Source: Comamonadaceae bacterium (GTDB lineage: Bacteria; Pseudomonadota; Gammaproteobacteria; Burkholderiales; Burkholderiaceae_C). Taken from it: 47,618 bases of DNA. The notes beneath the pieces are model-generated. The model ran no database searches. It had not been told where the DNA came from and was given only the letters and a program-made list of their open reading frames with translations. Each line of letters starts with the position of its first letter. Within the stretch, counting starts at the first letter, position 1. Location: positions 1 to 47,618 of the forward strand of contig CANCCF010000013.1 in assembly GCA_947374485.1 (NCBI GenBank). The letters run 5' to 3'. Below are positions 9,603 through 18,650 of this stretch, piece after piece. The translations under genes were made by a program, and so were the position numbers.

Positions 9603-10154
9603 ATGCTTACCGCCCCAACCCCTTTCGCCTCAGCTGCGCCCCGCAGCACCCGCCGACCCATCGTGCGCTGCAGCTTCGCCAGCCCGCTGGGCCCCATGAG
9701 CCTGGCCGCCACCGGACGCGGCCTGGCCGGTGCGTGGTTCGATGGCCAGAAGCACATGCCCGACATGGAGGGCTGGGCGCTGCAGCCAGACCACCCCATC
9801 CTGCTGCAAGCACAAGCAGAACTAGGCGACTACTTTGCCGGGCAACGCCAGGTGTTTGAGGTGCCGCTGGACATCCAGAATGGCACCGCTTTCCAGCAGC
9901 AGGTCTGGCAGGCACTGCGCGGCATTGCCAGTGCGGCCACCACCTCCTATGGCGCTTTGGCGCTGCGCATCGGCAGGCCTGCGGCCGTGCGCGCTGTGGG
10001 TGCGGCAGTGGGGCGCAACCCCATCAGCATCATCGTGCCTTGCCACCGCGTGGTGGGGGCGCAGGGCGCGCTCATCGGTTATGCCGGTGGGCTGGAACGC
10101 AAGGTCGCTCTGCTGCAACTGGAACAAGCCATGGCCGCGACAATCAGGGCATGA
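9603..10154 (+). CDS. ogt: Methylated-DNA--[protein]-cysteine S-methyltransferase
   Basis: This 183-residue suicide repair protein removes O6-alkyl groups from guanine (and O4 from thymine). The acceptor Cys147 lies in IIVPCHRVVG. The wing/helix region before it (TSYGALALRIGRPAAVRAVG) is typical of MGMT/Ogt. The N-terminal RNase-H-like domain is short. ATG 9603 lies 2 bases after the Ada-AlkA stop. An in-frame TTG at 9597 is less likely. It complements the methyltransferase domain missing from the upstream fusion, so the pair rebuilds the adaptive response. Confidence 0.95.
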   Translation: MLTAPTPFASAAPRSTRRPIVRCSFASPLGPMSLAATGRGLAGAWFDGQKHMPDMEGWALQPDHPILLQAQAELGDYFAGQRQVFEVPLDIQNGTAFQQQVWQALRGIASAATTSYGALALRIGRPAAVRAVGAAVGRNPISIIVPCHRVVGAQGALIGYAGGLERKVALLQLEQAMAATIRA

Positions 10155-11080
10155 CAAACGACTCCACCAGCACCCACCCAGCCACCGCCAACAAGAAACC
10201 CTGGCTGATCGATTTCATTTTGCTGGCCGCCATCTGGGGCGCCTCCTTCATGTTCATGCGCGTGGCCGCGCATGCGCTGGGCGCCCTGCCCGCCGCGGGC
10301 CTGCGGGTCTGCATTGCCGCGCTGTTCCTGCTGCCCATGCTGCTGTTCAAGGGCCTGGGCCCGGCGCTGCGCCAGCACTGGAAGCTGACCTGTGCGGTGG
10401 GCGTGCTCAACTCGGCCGTTCCCTTTGTCTGCTTCACCTACGCGCTGTTGTCGATCACCACCGGCCTGTCCGCCATCCTGAACGCCACCGTGCCGCTGTT
10501 CGGTGCGCTGATTGCCTGGCTGTGGCTGAAAGACCGGCCCAGCGGCTCGCGCATGCTGGGCCTGGCGGTGGGCTTTGCAGGCGTCACCATGCTGGCCTGG
10601 GACAAGGCCAGCTTCCAGCCCGACGCCAACGGCACCACCACCGGCTGGGCCGTGCTGGCGGTGCTGTTCGCCTGCCTGTGCTACGGCTCGGCGGCCAGCG
10701 TGGCCAAGCGCTACATGGGCGGCCTGCCTTCGCTGGTGTCGGCCACCGGCAGCCAGATCGGCGCCAGCCTGGCCCTGCTGCCGCTTACTGTGCGCTACTG
10801 GCCCGCCGAGGCGCCCAGCCTGCAGGCCTGGGCCGCCGTGCTGGTGCTGGGTGTGGTGTGCACGGGCCTGGCCTACATCCTGTACTTTCGCCTGATCGAG
10901 CGGGCGGGCCCGGCGCGCGCCCTGTCGGTAACCTTTGCGATTCCGGCCTTTGCCGTGTTCTATGGCGTGCTGCTGCTGGGCGAAAGCATCACGCCGTGGA
11001 TGGTGCTGTGCGCGCTGGTGATCATTGCCGGCACCACGCTGTCCACCGGGCTGGTGCGCCTGGGCCGCCGCGCGGCCTGA
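10151..11080 (+). CDS. DMT superfamily (EamA domain) transporter
   Basis: This 309-residue polytopic membrane protein has about ten hydrophobic helices in two EamA repeats. The first starts at FILLAAIWGASFMFMRVA and the second at WAVLAVLFACLCYGSAAS. Drug/metabolite transporters of this type usually export metabolites or amino acids, but the substrate is unknown. Its ATG overlaps the ogt stop by 4 bases (ATGA), implying translational coupling to the alkylation-repair genes. Whether that reflects function or only economy is unclear. It converges with the chemoreceptor gene 20 bases downstream. Confidence 0.9.
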   Translation: MTNDSTSTHPATANKKPWLIDFILLAAIWGASFMFMRVAAHALGALPAAGLRVCIAALFLLPMLLFKGLGPALRQHWKLTCAVGVLNSAVPFVCFTYALLSITTGLSAILNATVPLFGALIAWLWLKDRPSGSRMLGLAVGFAGVTMLAWDKASFQPDANGTTTGWAVLAVLFACLCYGSAASVAKRYMGGLPSLVSATGSQIGASLALLPLTVRYWPAEAPSLQAWAAVLVLGVVCTGLAYILYFRLIERAGPARALSVTFAIPAFAVFYGVLLLGESITPWMVLCALVIIAGTTLSTGLVRLGRRAA

Positions 11081-11100
11081 GCGGCTGACGGGCTGGCAGC

Positions 11101-12792
11101 TCAGGCCAGCGTAAAGCGAGCCACGAGGTGCTCCAGACGCTGTACCTGCTCGTCCAGCGACTGGGCTGCGCTTGCGGCCTGCTGCACCAGCGTTGCGTTC
11201 TGTTGCGTGGTGCCTTCGAGCTGCGAGATGGCGCCGTTGATCTCGCCAATGCCCTGGCTTTGCTCCAGCGTGGAGCTCGACACCTTGTTCATCACGTTGC
11301 TCACGTCCGAGACCGCGCCGGCCATGTCGGCAATGGTCTGGTCGGCTTCCCGCACCAGCACCAGGCCTTCTTTCACTTCGCGCGTGGAGTTGTCGATCAT
11401 GGCGTTGATCTCGCGCGCGGCCGTCGCGCAGCGCTTGGCCAGCGCCCGCACCTCGGCCGCCACCACGGCAAAGCCGCGCCCCTGTTCGCCCGCATGGGCG
11501 GCTTCCACGGCGGCGTTGAGCGCCAGCAGATTGGTCTGGAAGGCAATGCCCTCGATCTCGCTGATGTGGCCATGGATGACGGCCGTGGTCTTGCTGATCT
11601 TCTCCATGGTCAGCGCCACCCGGGCCACGACCTCGCCCCCGTGCAGCGCGGCCTGGGTGGCCTTGGACGACAGCTCGGCGGCCTCGCTGGCACTGGCGGC
11701 ATAGCGCTCGGCCACCAGCTTCATCTGCCCCATGTTGGCCACCGTATGCTCCAGCGATTCGGACTGCTGCCCCGTGCGCAGCGACAGGTCTTGGTTACCC
11801 AGCCAGATTTCGCGCGAGGCACTGGCCACCTGGGTGGAGCTTTGGGTGATCTGGCGCATGGTGCGGGCCAGTTGGCCCTGCATCGCTTGCAGCGAGTGCA
11901 AGAGGCTCGCACTGTCGCCCTCAGCCAGCCGGATCTGCATGGACAGGTCGCCCTGGGCGATGCGGTGGGCAATCGACTTGGCATAGGCCGGCTCACCGCC
12001 GAGCTGGCGTGAGAGGCGCTGTGTGACCCACAGGCTGATGCCCACCGACAGGGCCACCAGCGCCAGCATGATGGCCGCCACCCAGCGCACCGAGTCGCTG
12101 TAAATGCCGGCGGCATGTTCCATGGTGGCCTGCGCCGATTCGCCGCGCAGCGTCACCACCGCGTCCACCCGCGATTCAATCTTGCGCGTGTCGATCAGCA
12201 GACCGGCATCTTCAGAAGGCACGTCGGCGCTCATTTGCACCAGGTCCAGCGGTTGCGCCTTGACGAGGGCGACGTACTCCTTCAGGCGTTTGGACCACTT
12301 CGCCAGGGCCTCCCCCAGCTGCGCTGCCTGGGTGCGTGCCGCCTCGCCTTGCGACAGGCTTTCGAACCCGGCCAGGCGCGCCGCAATGGCGGCCAGGCTG
12401 GCGTCCACATCGCGCCCCAGGTCCGTGCGTTCGCTGGCGGTGGTTGCGGTGAGCAATTGTGTCTGCGCCCGGCTGGCCCGCAGCACCAGGCCACGCATCT
12501 GCTCGGCGGCCAGGCCAGCGGCATATTCGCGCTCGTAAAGGGCCTGGGTGGAGGCGTTGATGCGCCCCATTTGCCAGAGTGAAAAAGCGCCTATGGCCAG
12601 CGCGCCGAGCAGCAGGCTGGCAAAGGCCAGCAACAGGCTCGCCCGCACCGAGGGGCCGCTATCGGGATTGGGGGTGAGGCGCAAGCGCAGGGCCTGCCAT
12701 CGGCCTTTGGCCCTGACGCTTGCAAAAGAGGCTGGCGGTGCTTGTGGCGCAAGGTCGAAGCCCAACGACGGCGTGGTTTCCAAAGACTGCAT
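11101..12792 (-). CDS. Methyl-accepting chemotaxis protein
   Basis: This is a 563-residue chemoreceptor. A cytoplasmic N-terminal tail of about 50 residues precedes TM1 (51-73). A helical periplasmic domain of about 160 residues follows, resembling a four-helix-bundle MCP sensor, then TM2 (236-256), HAMP and the signalling hairpin. The hairpin tip EIEGIAFQTNLLALNAAVEA and GRGFAVVAAEVRALA identify the CheA/CheW contact region. No CheR-docking pentapeptide is visible at the C-terminus, which ends LVARFTLA. The start ATG 12792 is my choice. The frame runs open further upstream, but that part is basic and unlike MCP N-termini. The ligand is unknown. Confidence 0.92.
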   Translation of the reverse strand: MQSLETTPSLGFDLAPQAPPASFASVRAKGRWQALRLRLTPNPDSGPSVRASLLLAFASLLLGALAIGAFSLWQMGRINASTQALYEREYAAGLAAEQMRGLVLRASRAQTQLLTATTASERTDLGRDVDASLAAIAARLAGFESLSQGEAARTQAAQLGEALAKWSKRLKEYVALVKAQPLDLVQMSADVPSEDAGLLIDTRKIESRVDAVVTLRGESAQATMEHAAGIYSDSVRWVAAIMLALVALSVGISLWVTQRLSRQLGGEPAYAKSIAHRIAQGDLSMQIRLAEGDSASLLHSLQAMQGQLARTMRQITQSSTQVASASREIWLGNQDLSLRTGQQSESLEHTVANMGQMKLVAERYAASASEAAELSSKATQAALHGGEVVARVALTMEKISKTTAVIHGHISEIEGIAFQTNLLALNAAVEAAHAGEQGRGFAVVAAEVRALAKRCATAAREINAMIDNSTREVKEGLVLVREADQTIADMAGAVSDVSNVMNKVSSSTLEQSQGIGEINGAISQLEGTTQQNATLVQQAASAAQSLDEQVQRLEHLVARFTLA

Positions 12793-12935
12793 CCAGACAC
12801 TTTCTGTGTGGTTATTCGTCCGTCTGCAGCGCTTGGGGCAGCTGCTTTTGGCTCTGCTGCATTCTGTCGCAATCTTCATGCCACGCGGCCGTGTACACAG
12901 GGGCACACATTGCCAGTCGGCCCGTTGCTGGCGGC

Positions 12936-13571
12936 TTAACGGATCACGCTGTCGCCGGACTTTCTGACCGCATCGCCCGCCTTGAAGCCCGGGTCCTGGG
13001 CGAACTCGTAATTCGCCTTGCTGCCGTCTTCAAACTGCACGGCCACCGTCCACACGGTGTGGCTCTTGGCCTTTTCTTCGATCTTCTTGCCCGCATAGGC
13101 GCCGCCCGCCGCGCCGGCAATGGTGGCCAGGTCTTTGCCCACACCAGACCCCACCTGGTGCCCGAGAACGGCACCTGCCACGCCACCGGCAATCAGGCCC
13201 AGCGGTGTGCCCTCGCCGCTTTTCTCCTGCGAAGTCACCGACAGCACCTTGCCGCACTCCGCACACACAGGCGCACGTTTGGCCGTTGCTGCAGGCGTGT
13301 TGCTGGCAGACGGCGCTGCCGCCGCCATGCGGGCGCGGGCATCGGCCAGGGACCGGTCGTACTCGGCCCTGGCATCACGCCGGCATTGCAGGCGCGCGGC
13401 CGAACCGGCCTCGTCGTTGCAGAGTTTTTTGTCGCTGGCGTAGCGCGCCGCAGCGGCCCGGCTGTCGGCCGTGTACTGCGCCTTGGGCGTCAAGGGTGCG
13501 TCTGCCGCGTGTGCTTGGGGCAGCAGTGCGCATGCCAATGCCCCTGCCATGAGGAAAATCGAGGTGTTCAT
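12936..13571 (-). CDS. Glycine-zipper 2TM domain envelope protein
   Basis: This is a 211-residue exported protein. A signal peptide (about 1-22, ending PQAHA) is followed by an Ala/Arg-rich helical region. VCAECGKVLSV, a CxxC segment common in this family, comes next. The glycine-zipper block GLIAGGVAGAVLGHQVG and GAAGGAYAGKKIEEKA follows, then a short beta-rich tail. Such proteins belong to the Rick_17kDa/SlyB-like group found in the envelope of betaproteobacteria, with unknown molecular function. No lipobox Cys is seen at the cleavage site. ATG 13571 is set by a GGAG ribosome site about 8 bases upstream. It is transcribed divergently from the two-partner secretion genes. Confidence 0.85.
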   Translation of the reverse strand: MNTSIFLMAGALACALLPQAHAADAPLTPKAQYTADSRAAAARYASDKKLCNDEAGSAARLQCRRDARAEYDRSLADARARMAAAAPSASNTPAATAKRAPVCAECGKVLSVTSQEKSGEGTPLGLIAGGVAGAVLGHQVGSGVGKDLATIAGAAGGAYAGKKIEEKAKSHTVWTVAVQFEDGSKANYEFAQDPGFKAGDAVRKSGDSVIR

Positions 13572-13832
13572 GCCGGACTCCAAAGAGGGTGATACGACCA
13601 CATCAACAAACCCACATCACATTATTGGGTCCACGCAGTTCCCGGGCTTGAGAATGCTCAAAGCCGTTGCGGGCGCATCGGGCATCTCGCGGGAGGTCCG
13701 GGGCCGGGCACTTTTCATGCAACGCAGGCCTTGGCCCCCGACTGCACGCGTGAGGGCCACAAGGCTGCGCACACCTGCAACTGGGCTACCATGCAATGCA
13801 CACAAGGTGCCCAGCTTGTCTGCCAAAAATAA
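13572..13832. other. Divergent intergenic region between glycine-zipper gene and tpsB
   Basis: This 261-base gap must hold the promoters for both divergent transcription units. I find no convincing -35/-10 pair on either strand. A small dyad TTGAG-AATG-CTCAA lies at 13648-13661 and is too short to interpret. No gene-like frame of its own is present. Confidence 0.4.
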
Positions 13833-15596
13833 ATGATTGGAACTATGGAACCGCTCACCCACGCACGCTGCTTGCTTCCATGCGGAAAGCGGGGGTCGCT
13901 GTCACGGGGACTCACTTGCATGGTCCTGCTATGCGCAGCGCATGGGGCACCGGCACAGACGCGTACCGACGCCGGCGCCTTACTGCGCGAAATGGAGAAA
14001 TCCATTCCGCAAGCGGCGCCGCAAGCCGCCACACCCAAGCTTGAACTCCCGGCCCGCGAAGCACCGGTTGCGGATACTGGTTTGCGCGTGCGCATTACGG
14101 GTTTTCGCTTCAGTGGCACAAGCCTGGTCAATGAATCCGAACTGCAGGCCCTGCTGGCCGACCAGGTAGGCAGGGAGCTGACGCTGGCGCAATTGCAGGC
14201 GACCGCTCTGCACGTTGGAGAGTACTACCGCGCCAAAGGCTACTTTGCACGCGCCCTGCTCCCGCGCCAGGCCATAGAAAACGGAGTGGTCGAGATACAG
14301 GTTGTTGAAGGCCGTTTGGGTGAGGTGCAGGTTTCGCCACAAAGTACCCTGCAACGACTGGAGCCTGAGGTGGCACGCCAGTTTGTGCTGGCGCAGCAGC
14401 GTGCAGGGGCGGCCCTGCAGCCAGAGGCGTTGCAAAAGGGTCTGCGTCTGCTCAACGAACTCCCCGGGGTCCAGGCAATCGGGGGACTGCTGGGTGGCCG
14501 CTCGCCTGGCGAGTCCAACTTCTTTGTCAAGATTGACGAAGAACCCTTGCTGGCGAGTCAGGTCGTGCTGGACAATTTTGGCTCCGACTCCACCGGCAAA
14601 GAGCGTTTGATGGCAAACCTGGCCATCAACGACCCGGGTGGCCTGGGGGATCAGATCCGTCTTTTGGCACTCGGCGCAAGCGGCACGCAGTTCCTCAGCG
14701 CAAGCTACCAACGGCCCTTTGGCACGCACGGCCTGCACGCCAGCATCAACGCGTCGTCGCTGCAGTACCGGATGGTTGGCGCATTGGCCAACCTGGATGC
14801 CAACGGTACAGCCGACGCCTTGGCACTGGCACTTGTCTACCCACTGCAACGCAGCGCCGGTGCCGATTGGGACCTGGGCGCCGGCGCCGGCTCCAAACAC
14901 CTGGTGAACAACGCCGTCGGTCAAAACACCAGCAACAAAAATATCCGCTCCTATTTCCTGGGCCTCAGCGCCAGCCTGCGTGACCCGATCGGGGGTGGGG
15001 GGCAAAGCCAGTTGGAGGCCAAGCTCGTTGCGGGCGAACTCGGCCTGACAGATAACGCGACAGATGCGGCCAACGACCAGATATCGGCAAACAGCCAAGG
15101 CAGCTTTGACAGACTGGTCTATAGCGCTTCGCGGCTGCAAAAGATCAATCACAGCACGGGCCTCTACGTGGGCCTGAACGGCCAGTTCAGCAACCACAAC
15201 CTGGACTCCGGCGAACAGTTCAGTCTGGGCGGGCCCAATGGCATCCGTGCGTTTTCAGCCAATGAGGCGAGTGGCGATGAGGGTTGGCTGCTGAACACCG
15301 AATTGCGCTACCAACTCTCGGCCTTGCTGCAGGTCCAGGCGTTCCTGGACACCGGGGCGATCAGCTTGCACCGGGATGCCTGGATAGGCTGGGATGCTGC
15401 GCGCCCCGGCCAGCCCAACCGTTACACACTGAGCGGCGCTGGCTTTGGCTTGTCCTGCAAACTGCCCCAGAATTTTGTCCTTAAAGGTACGCTCGCCTGG
15501 ATCATTGGCAACAACCCGGGTGCGGCCAATAACCGCGACAGCGACGCCAGCAATGAGCAGCCACGCGTGTGGCTCCAATTGAGCAAAACCCTTTAA
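13833..15596 (+). CDS. Two-partner secretion outer membrane transporter (TpsB, ShlB/FhaC/HecB family)
   Basis: This 587-residue Omp85-superfamily transporter secretes its partner TpsA. A signal peptide (hydrophobic LTCMVLLCAAHGAPAQ, about residues 28-43) leads to a helical plug/linker. POTRA modules follow (FRFSGTSLVNESELQALL, then VVEIQVVEGRLGEVQV), then the 16-strand ShlB barrel. GGPNGIRAF (Arg472) followed by GDEG is the loop-6 motif that corresponds to VRGY in FhaC. The protein ends in Leu (LSKTL) rather than the usual aromatic residue. ATG 13833 or ATG 13845 could be the start, and both precede the signal peptide. It lies 9 bases upstream of tpsA. Confidence 0.93.
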   Translation: MIGTMEPLTHARCLLPCGKRGSLSRGLTCMVLLCAAHGAPAQTRTDAGALLREMEKSIPQAAPQAATPKLELPAREAPVADTGLRVRITGFRFSGTSLVNESELQALLADQVGRELTLAQLQATALHVGEYYRAKGYFARALLPRQAIENGVVEIQVVEGRLGEVQVSPQSTLQRLEPEVARQFVLAQQRAGAALQPEALQKGLRLLNELPGVQAIGGLLGGRSPGESNFFVKIDEEPLLASQVVLDNFGSDSTGKERLMANLAINDPGGLGDQIRLLALGASGTQFLSASYQRPFGTHGLHASINASSLQYRMVGALANLDANGTADALALALVYPLQRSAGADWDLGAGAGSKHLVNNAVGQNTSNKNIRSYFLGLSASLRDPIGGGGQSQLEAKLVAGELGLTDNATDAANDQISANSQGSFDRLVYSASRLQKINHSTGLYVGLNGQFSNHNLDSGEQFSLGGPNGIRAFSANEASGDEGWLLNTELRYQLSALLQVQAFLDTGAISLHRDAWIGWDAARPGQPNRYTLSGAGFGLSCKLPQNFVLKGTLAWIIGNNPGAANNRDSDASNEQPRVWLQLSKTL

Positions 15597-15605
15597 GGAG
15601 CCACC

Positions 15606-18605
15606 ATGAATCGCATGTATTGCCTGGTCTGGAACCGGGCGCGGGGCCTGTGGATGGTGGCACATGAAGGGGCCGCCGCCTGCGGCAAGACGGGACGTGC
15701 GCTGCAGACCAGGCGCGCCGGTGCCCTGGCTGTGGCACTGCTGACGCTGGGAGAGTTTTCGCCGCTGGCCCACGCAGCGCCGCCAGCCAATGCACTGCCG
15801 AGCGGTGCACAGATTGTCGCGGGTCAGGTGGTACTGAACCAGAGCCTGCAAAACGGTGTGGCCCGCCTGGATATCAACCAAAGTACGCAAAGGGCCATTC
15901 TCAACTGGAGCACCTTCAACATAGGCGCTGCCGCGCAAGTCAACTTCAACCAACCCGGCAGCAGTGCGATTGCATTGAACCGCGTCGTCTCCAGTGACCC
16001 GAGCCAGATCTTCGGTGCGCTCCACGCCAATGGGCAGGTCTTTCTCATCAATCCCAACGGGGTCATCTTCGGGCCGGGTGCCGTTGTCAATGCAGGTGGC
16101 CTGGTGGCCTCGACGCTGGGCCTGGGCGACACCGATTTTCTGACGGGCAACTACCGCTTCACCAGAAACGCCACCAGCGCTGGCATCCTGAACCAGGGCA
16201 GCTTGACGGCATCCTCCGGCGGCTACCTGGCCTTGTTGGCGCCCGATATCAAAAACACCGGCACCCTGCGTGCGCAACTCGGCAGCATTGCACTGGCAGC
16301 GGGTGACGCCATGACCCTGAACCTGACCGGCGACAGGCTGGTCAACGTCATCGTCGATCCGGCACAGATCGCCACGCTGGTAGAGAACCGCGGTGTCATC
16401 CAGGCAGACGGTGGCACGGTACTTTTGAGCGCACAGGCCAGCGACCAGCTGATTGGCGCGGCCATCAACACCAGCGGCATCATCGAAGCGCGTGGGCTCT
16501 CGGACCAGGGCGGCAGCATTGTTCTGGACGGCGGTGGCGCCGCCACTGTGACGGTGAGCGGCGTACTGGATGCAAGCGACACACGCACCGGGCGCAAGGG
16601 TGGTTCAGTCAAGGTGCTGGGTGACAAGGTCGGCCTGCTGGACCAGGCCCGTATCGACGTATCCGGATTTGCCGGCGGCGGCGCAGCGCTGATTGGCGGC
16701 AACTGGCAGGGCAAGGGGCCGGAACGCAACGCGCAGCTCACCTTTGTCGGCGCGGATGCGCGCATCCAGGCCGATGCGCTGGTCGCAGGCGATGGCGGCA
16801 CGGTGGTCGTATGGGCGGATGGCATCACGCGCTTCCATGGCAGCGTCTCGGCCAACGGCGGCACCCTGGGCGGCAATGGCGGCCAGGTCGAGACTTCAGG
16901 CAAAGGCGCCCTGGACATCGATGGCGCGCAGGTGAGTGCCCAAGCCACGATGGGCAGGAACGGGACCTGGCTGCTGGATCCGACAAGCATTGACGTGGTG
17001 GCAAGCGGAAAGCTGTTCGCCACTACCGGCGACGTGAACCAATTTGCAGACTTTGACCTGTCGGGCAAGGGCCTGGGCACCCGGATCAGCCCCAATGAGC
17101 TGGCCCTGGCCAAGGCCTCGGTGGTGCTGCAAGCCCAAAACACCATCACCTTCAGCAGTGCCGTGACGCTGACATTTGCGGGGGCTGGCCTGACGGCGCA
17201 GGCCGGTGGAAACATCATCGTGAATGCGGGCATCACGACCAATAACGGCCAGATCACACTGAGCGCGAACGATCCGGGCGGCACGCGTTCAGCCAGTGCC
17301 AGCGTCAGCGGAGCGGGCAATTTGAATGCGGGAAGTGGTCTCATCACCGTGGACACCAACGGCAGCAGCGGAGGCATCAGCCTGGCCGGCAACATCAACG
17401 CCAGTGCCGGATCCACCTTTCAAACCGGGGCCGGAACCATCGCACTCACTGGCACCGGCAACCAGTTTGGCAACTTCATACAGGTCGGCAATACCGGTGC
17501 GAACGACGTCACGGTGGCGGCCAGCAGCGCCGTCAATCTGCAGACAAGCACGGTTGGCCGCAACCTGGCGGTGACATCCCGCGGAAACATCACCGTCCTC
17601 GGCGCAGTCGGTGCAGGTGGCAACGCCGAGTTGGTCTCGGCGGCTGACATCGTTCTCAACGGCGTTCTCACGGCGGCTGGCAATGTGGATCTGGTTGCCG
17701 CAGGCACATTCATGAATGGCGCCGGTTCAACGGCGCTTGCTGCGGGTGGATACCGGCGGGTTTACTCCCAATCGCCGGACCAGGATGTGACCGGCGGACT
17801 GGTCAGCAATTTCTCCCGCTTCAACTGCGCCTACGCCAGCACCTGTGCCGGCCAGCTTCCGGGAACCGGCCTGGGCTTTCTGTATGCCTCCAGCCCCCGG
17901 CAAGGCGTGGCGCCCCTGAACACCCGTTCCGAACCCGGCAATCTTCCGCTGGGCCCCGCGAAGTTGCTCCCTGTGTCGCCGTTGGAACTTGCGCAGCCGC
18001 CTGCATTGCCGGGCCAGGCCGCCGTGACACTAACCGCGGCCGATGGAAGTGCGCCGACCCAACCACCGATGCGCGCCATACAGGACGGGTTGCAAGGTCT
18101 GTATGTGCAATATTTTGGCCGTCCGGCAGACCCGACCGGTCTGGCATATTGGACATCCGTGGTGGAGTCAGGCGTTGCCGCTGGCGGTGACATGGGCACC
18201 GTCATCGATGGCATACGAGAGGCATTGGGCAGGTCAGTCGAATACCGGGCCAAATTCTCCGGCTTGACCAGTGACCAATCCGTCAACACGATCTTCCAAA
18301 ACCAGTTTGGTCGTGATGCAAGTCCGAACGAACTGGCGTATTGGGCGCTCCCCTTGGCACAAGGTAAATTGTCGATCGCCCAGGTGGCGGGCGCCATCAC
18401 GGACAGCGCCATCGCAGCCGACAGTTCCGATGCGGCCGTCTTCAAAGCCAGAAAAGATGCGGCGCAATCCTTTACCGATGGGCTGACGACCCAAGATCAG
18501 ATACGTGCCTACGCAGGCGAAGCGGCGGGCGATTCCGCCAGGTCACTTCTGGGTTCCATCACGGCAGACAGCCTGGCCACGCAAAATTCAACCGGCACCA
18601 GGTAA
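15606..18605 (+). CDS. Two-partner secretion exoprotein (TpsA) with haemagglutinin TPS domain and C-terminal DUF4214-like repeats
   Basis: This is a 999-residue secreted protein. Residues 1-57 form an extended signal peptide of the ESPR type (MNRMYCLVWN...GLWMV, then a second hydrophobic segment ending PLAHA). The TPS secretion domain (about 60-310) contains LINPNGVIFGPGAVVNAGG, the NPNG signature read by the TpsB POTRA domains. The middle is Gly/Ala/Thr/Val-rich with short repeats expected of a right-handed beta-helix. A Cys pair (741 and 747) lies just before a Pro-rich linker (about 755-820). Residues about 825-960 hold two DUF4214-like units (YFGRPADPTGLAYW and QFGRDASPNELAYW). Only about 15 Lys occur in the whole protein. 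AAGGAG directly upstream fixes the start. Adhesin, toxin or matrix roles are all possible, and no toxin domain is recognised. Confidence 0.9.
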   Translation: MNRMYCLVWNRARGLWMVAHEGAAACGKTGRALQTRRAGALAVALLTLGEFSPLAHAAPPANALPSGAQIVAGQVVLNQSLQNGVARLDINQSTQRAILNWSTFNIGAAAQVNFNQPGSSAIALNRVVSSDPSQIFGALHANGQVFLINPNGVIFGPGAVVNAGGLVASTLGLGDTDFLTGNYRFTRNATSAGILNQGSLTASSGGYLALLAPDIKNTGTLRAQLGSIALAAGDAMTLNLTGDRLVNVIVDPAQIATLVENRGVIQADGGTVLLSAQASDQLIGAAINTSGIIEARGLSDQGGSIVLDGGGAATVTVSGVLDASDTRTGRKGGSVKVLGDKVGLLDQARIDVSGFAGGGAALIGGNWQGKGPERNAQLTFVGADARIQADALVAGDGGTVVVWADGITRFHGSVSANGGTLGGNGGQVETSGKGALDIDGAQVSAQATMGRNGTWLLDPTSIDVVASGKLFATTGDVNQFADFDLSGKGLGTRISPNELALAKASVVLQAQNTITFSSAVTLTFAGAGLTAQAGGNIIVNAGITTNNGQITLSANDPGGTRSASASVSGAGNLNAGSGLITVDTNGSSGGISLAGNINASAGSTFQTGAGTIALTGTGNQFGNFIQVGNTGANDVTVAASSAVNLQTSTVGRNLAVTSRGNITVLGAVGAGGNAELVSAADIVLNGVLTAAGNVDLVAAGTFMNGAGSTALAAGGYRRVYSQSPDQDVTGGLVSNFSRFNCAYASTCAGQLPGTGLGFLYASSPRQGVAPLNTRSEPGNLPLGPAKLLPVSPLELAQPPALPGQAAVTLTAADGSAPTQPPMRAIQDGLQGLYVQYFGRPADPTGLAYWTSVVESGVAAGGDMGTVIDGIREALGRSVEYRAKFSGLTSDQSVNTIFQNQFGRDASPNELAYWALPLAQGKLSIAQVAGAITDSAIAADSSDAAVFKARKDAAQSFTDGLTTQDQIRAYAGEAAGDSARSLLGSITADSLATQNSTGTR

Positions 18606-18650
18606 TGTGGTCCCTGGGTAATTCTTTGCGCCAATACCGAACACGAATCC

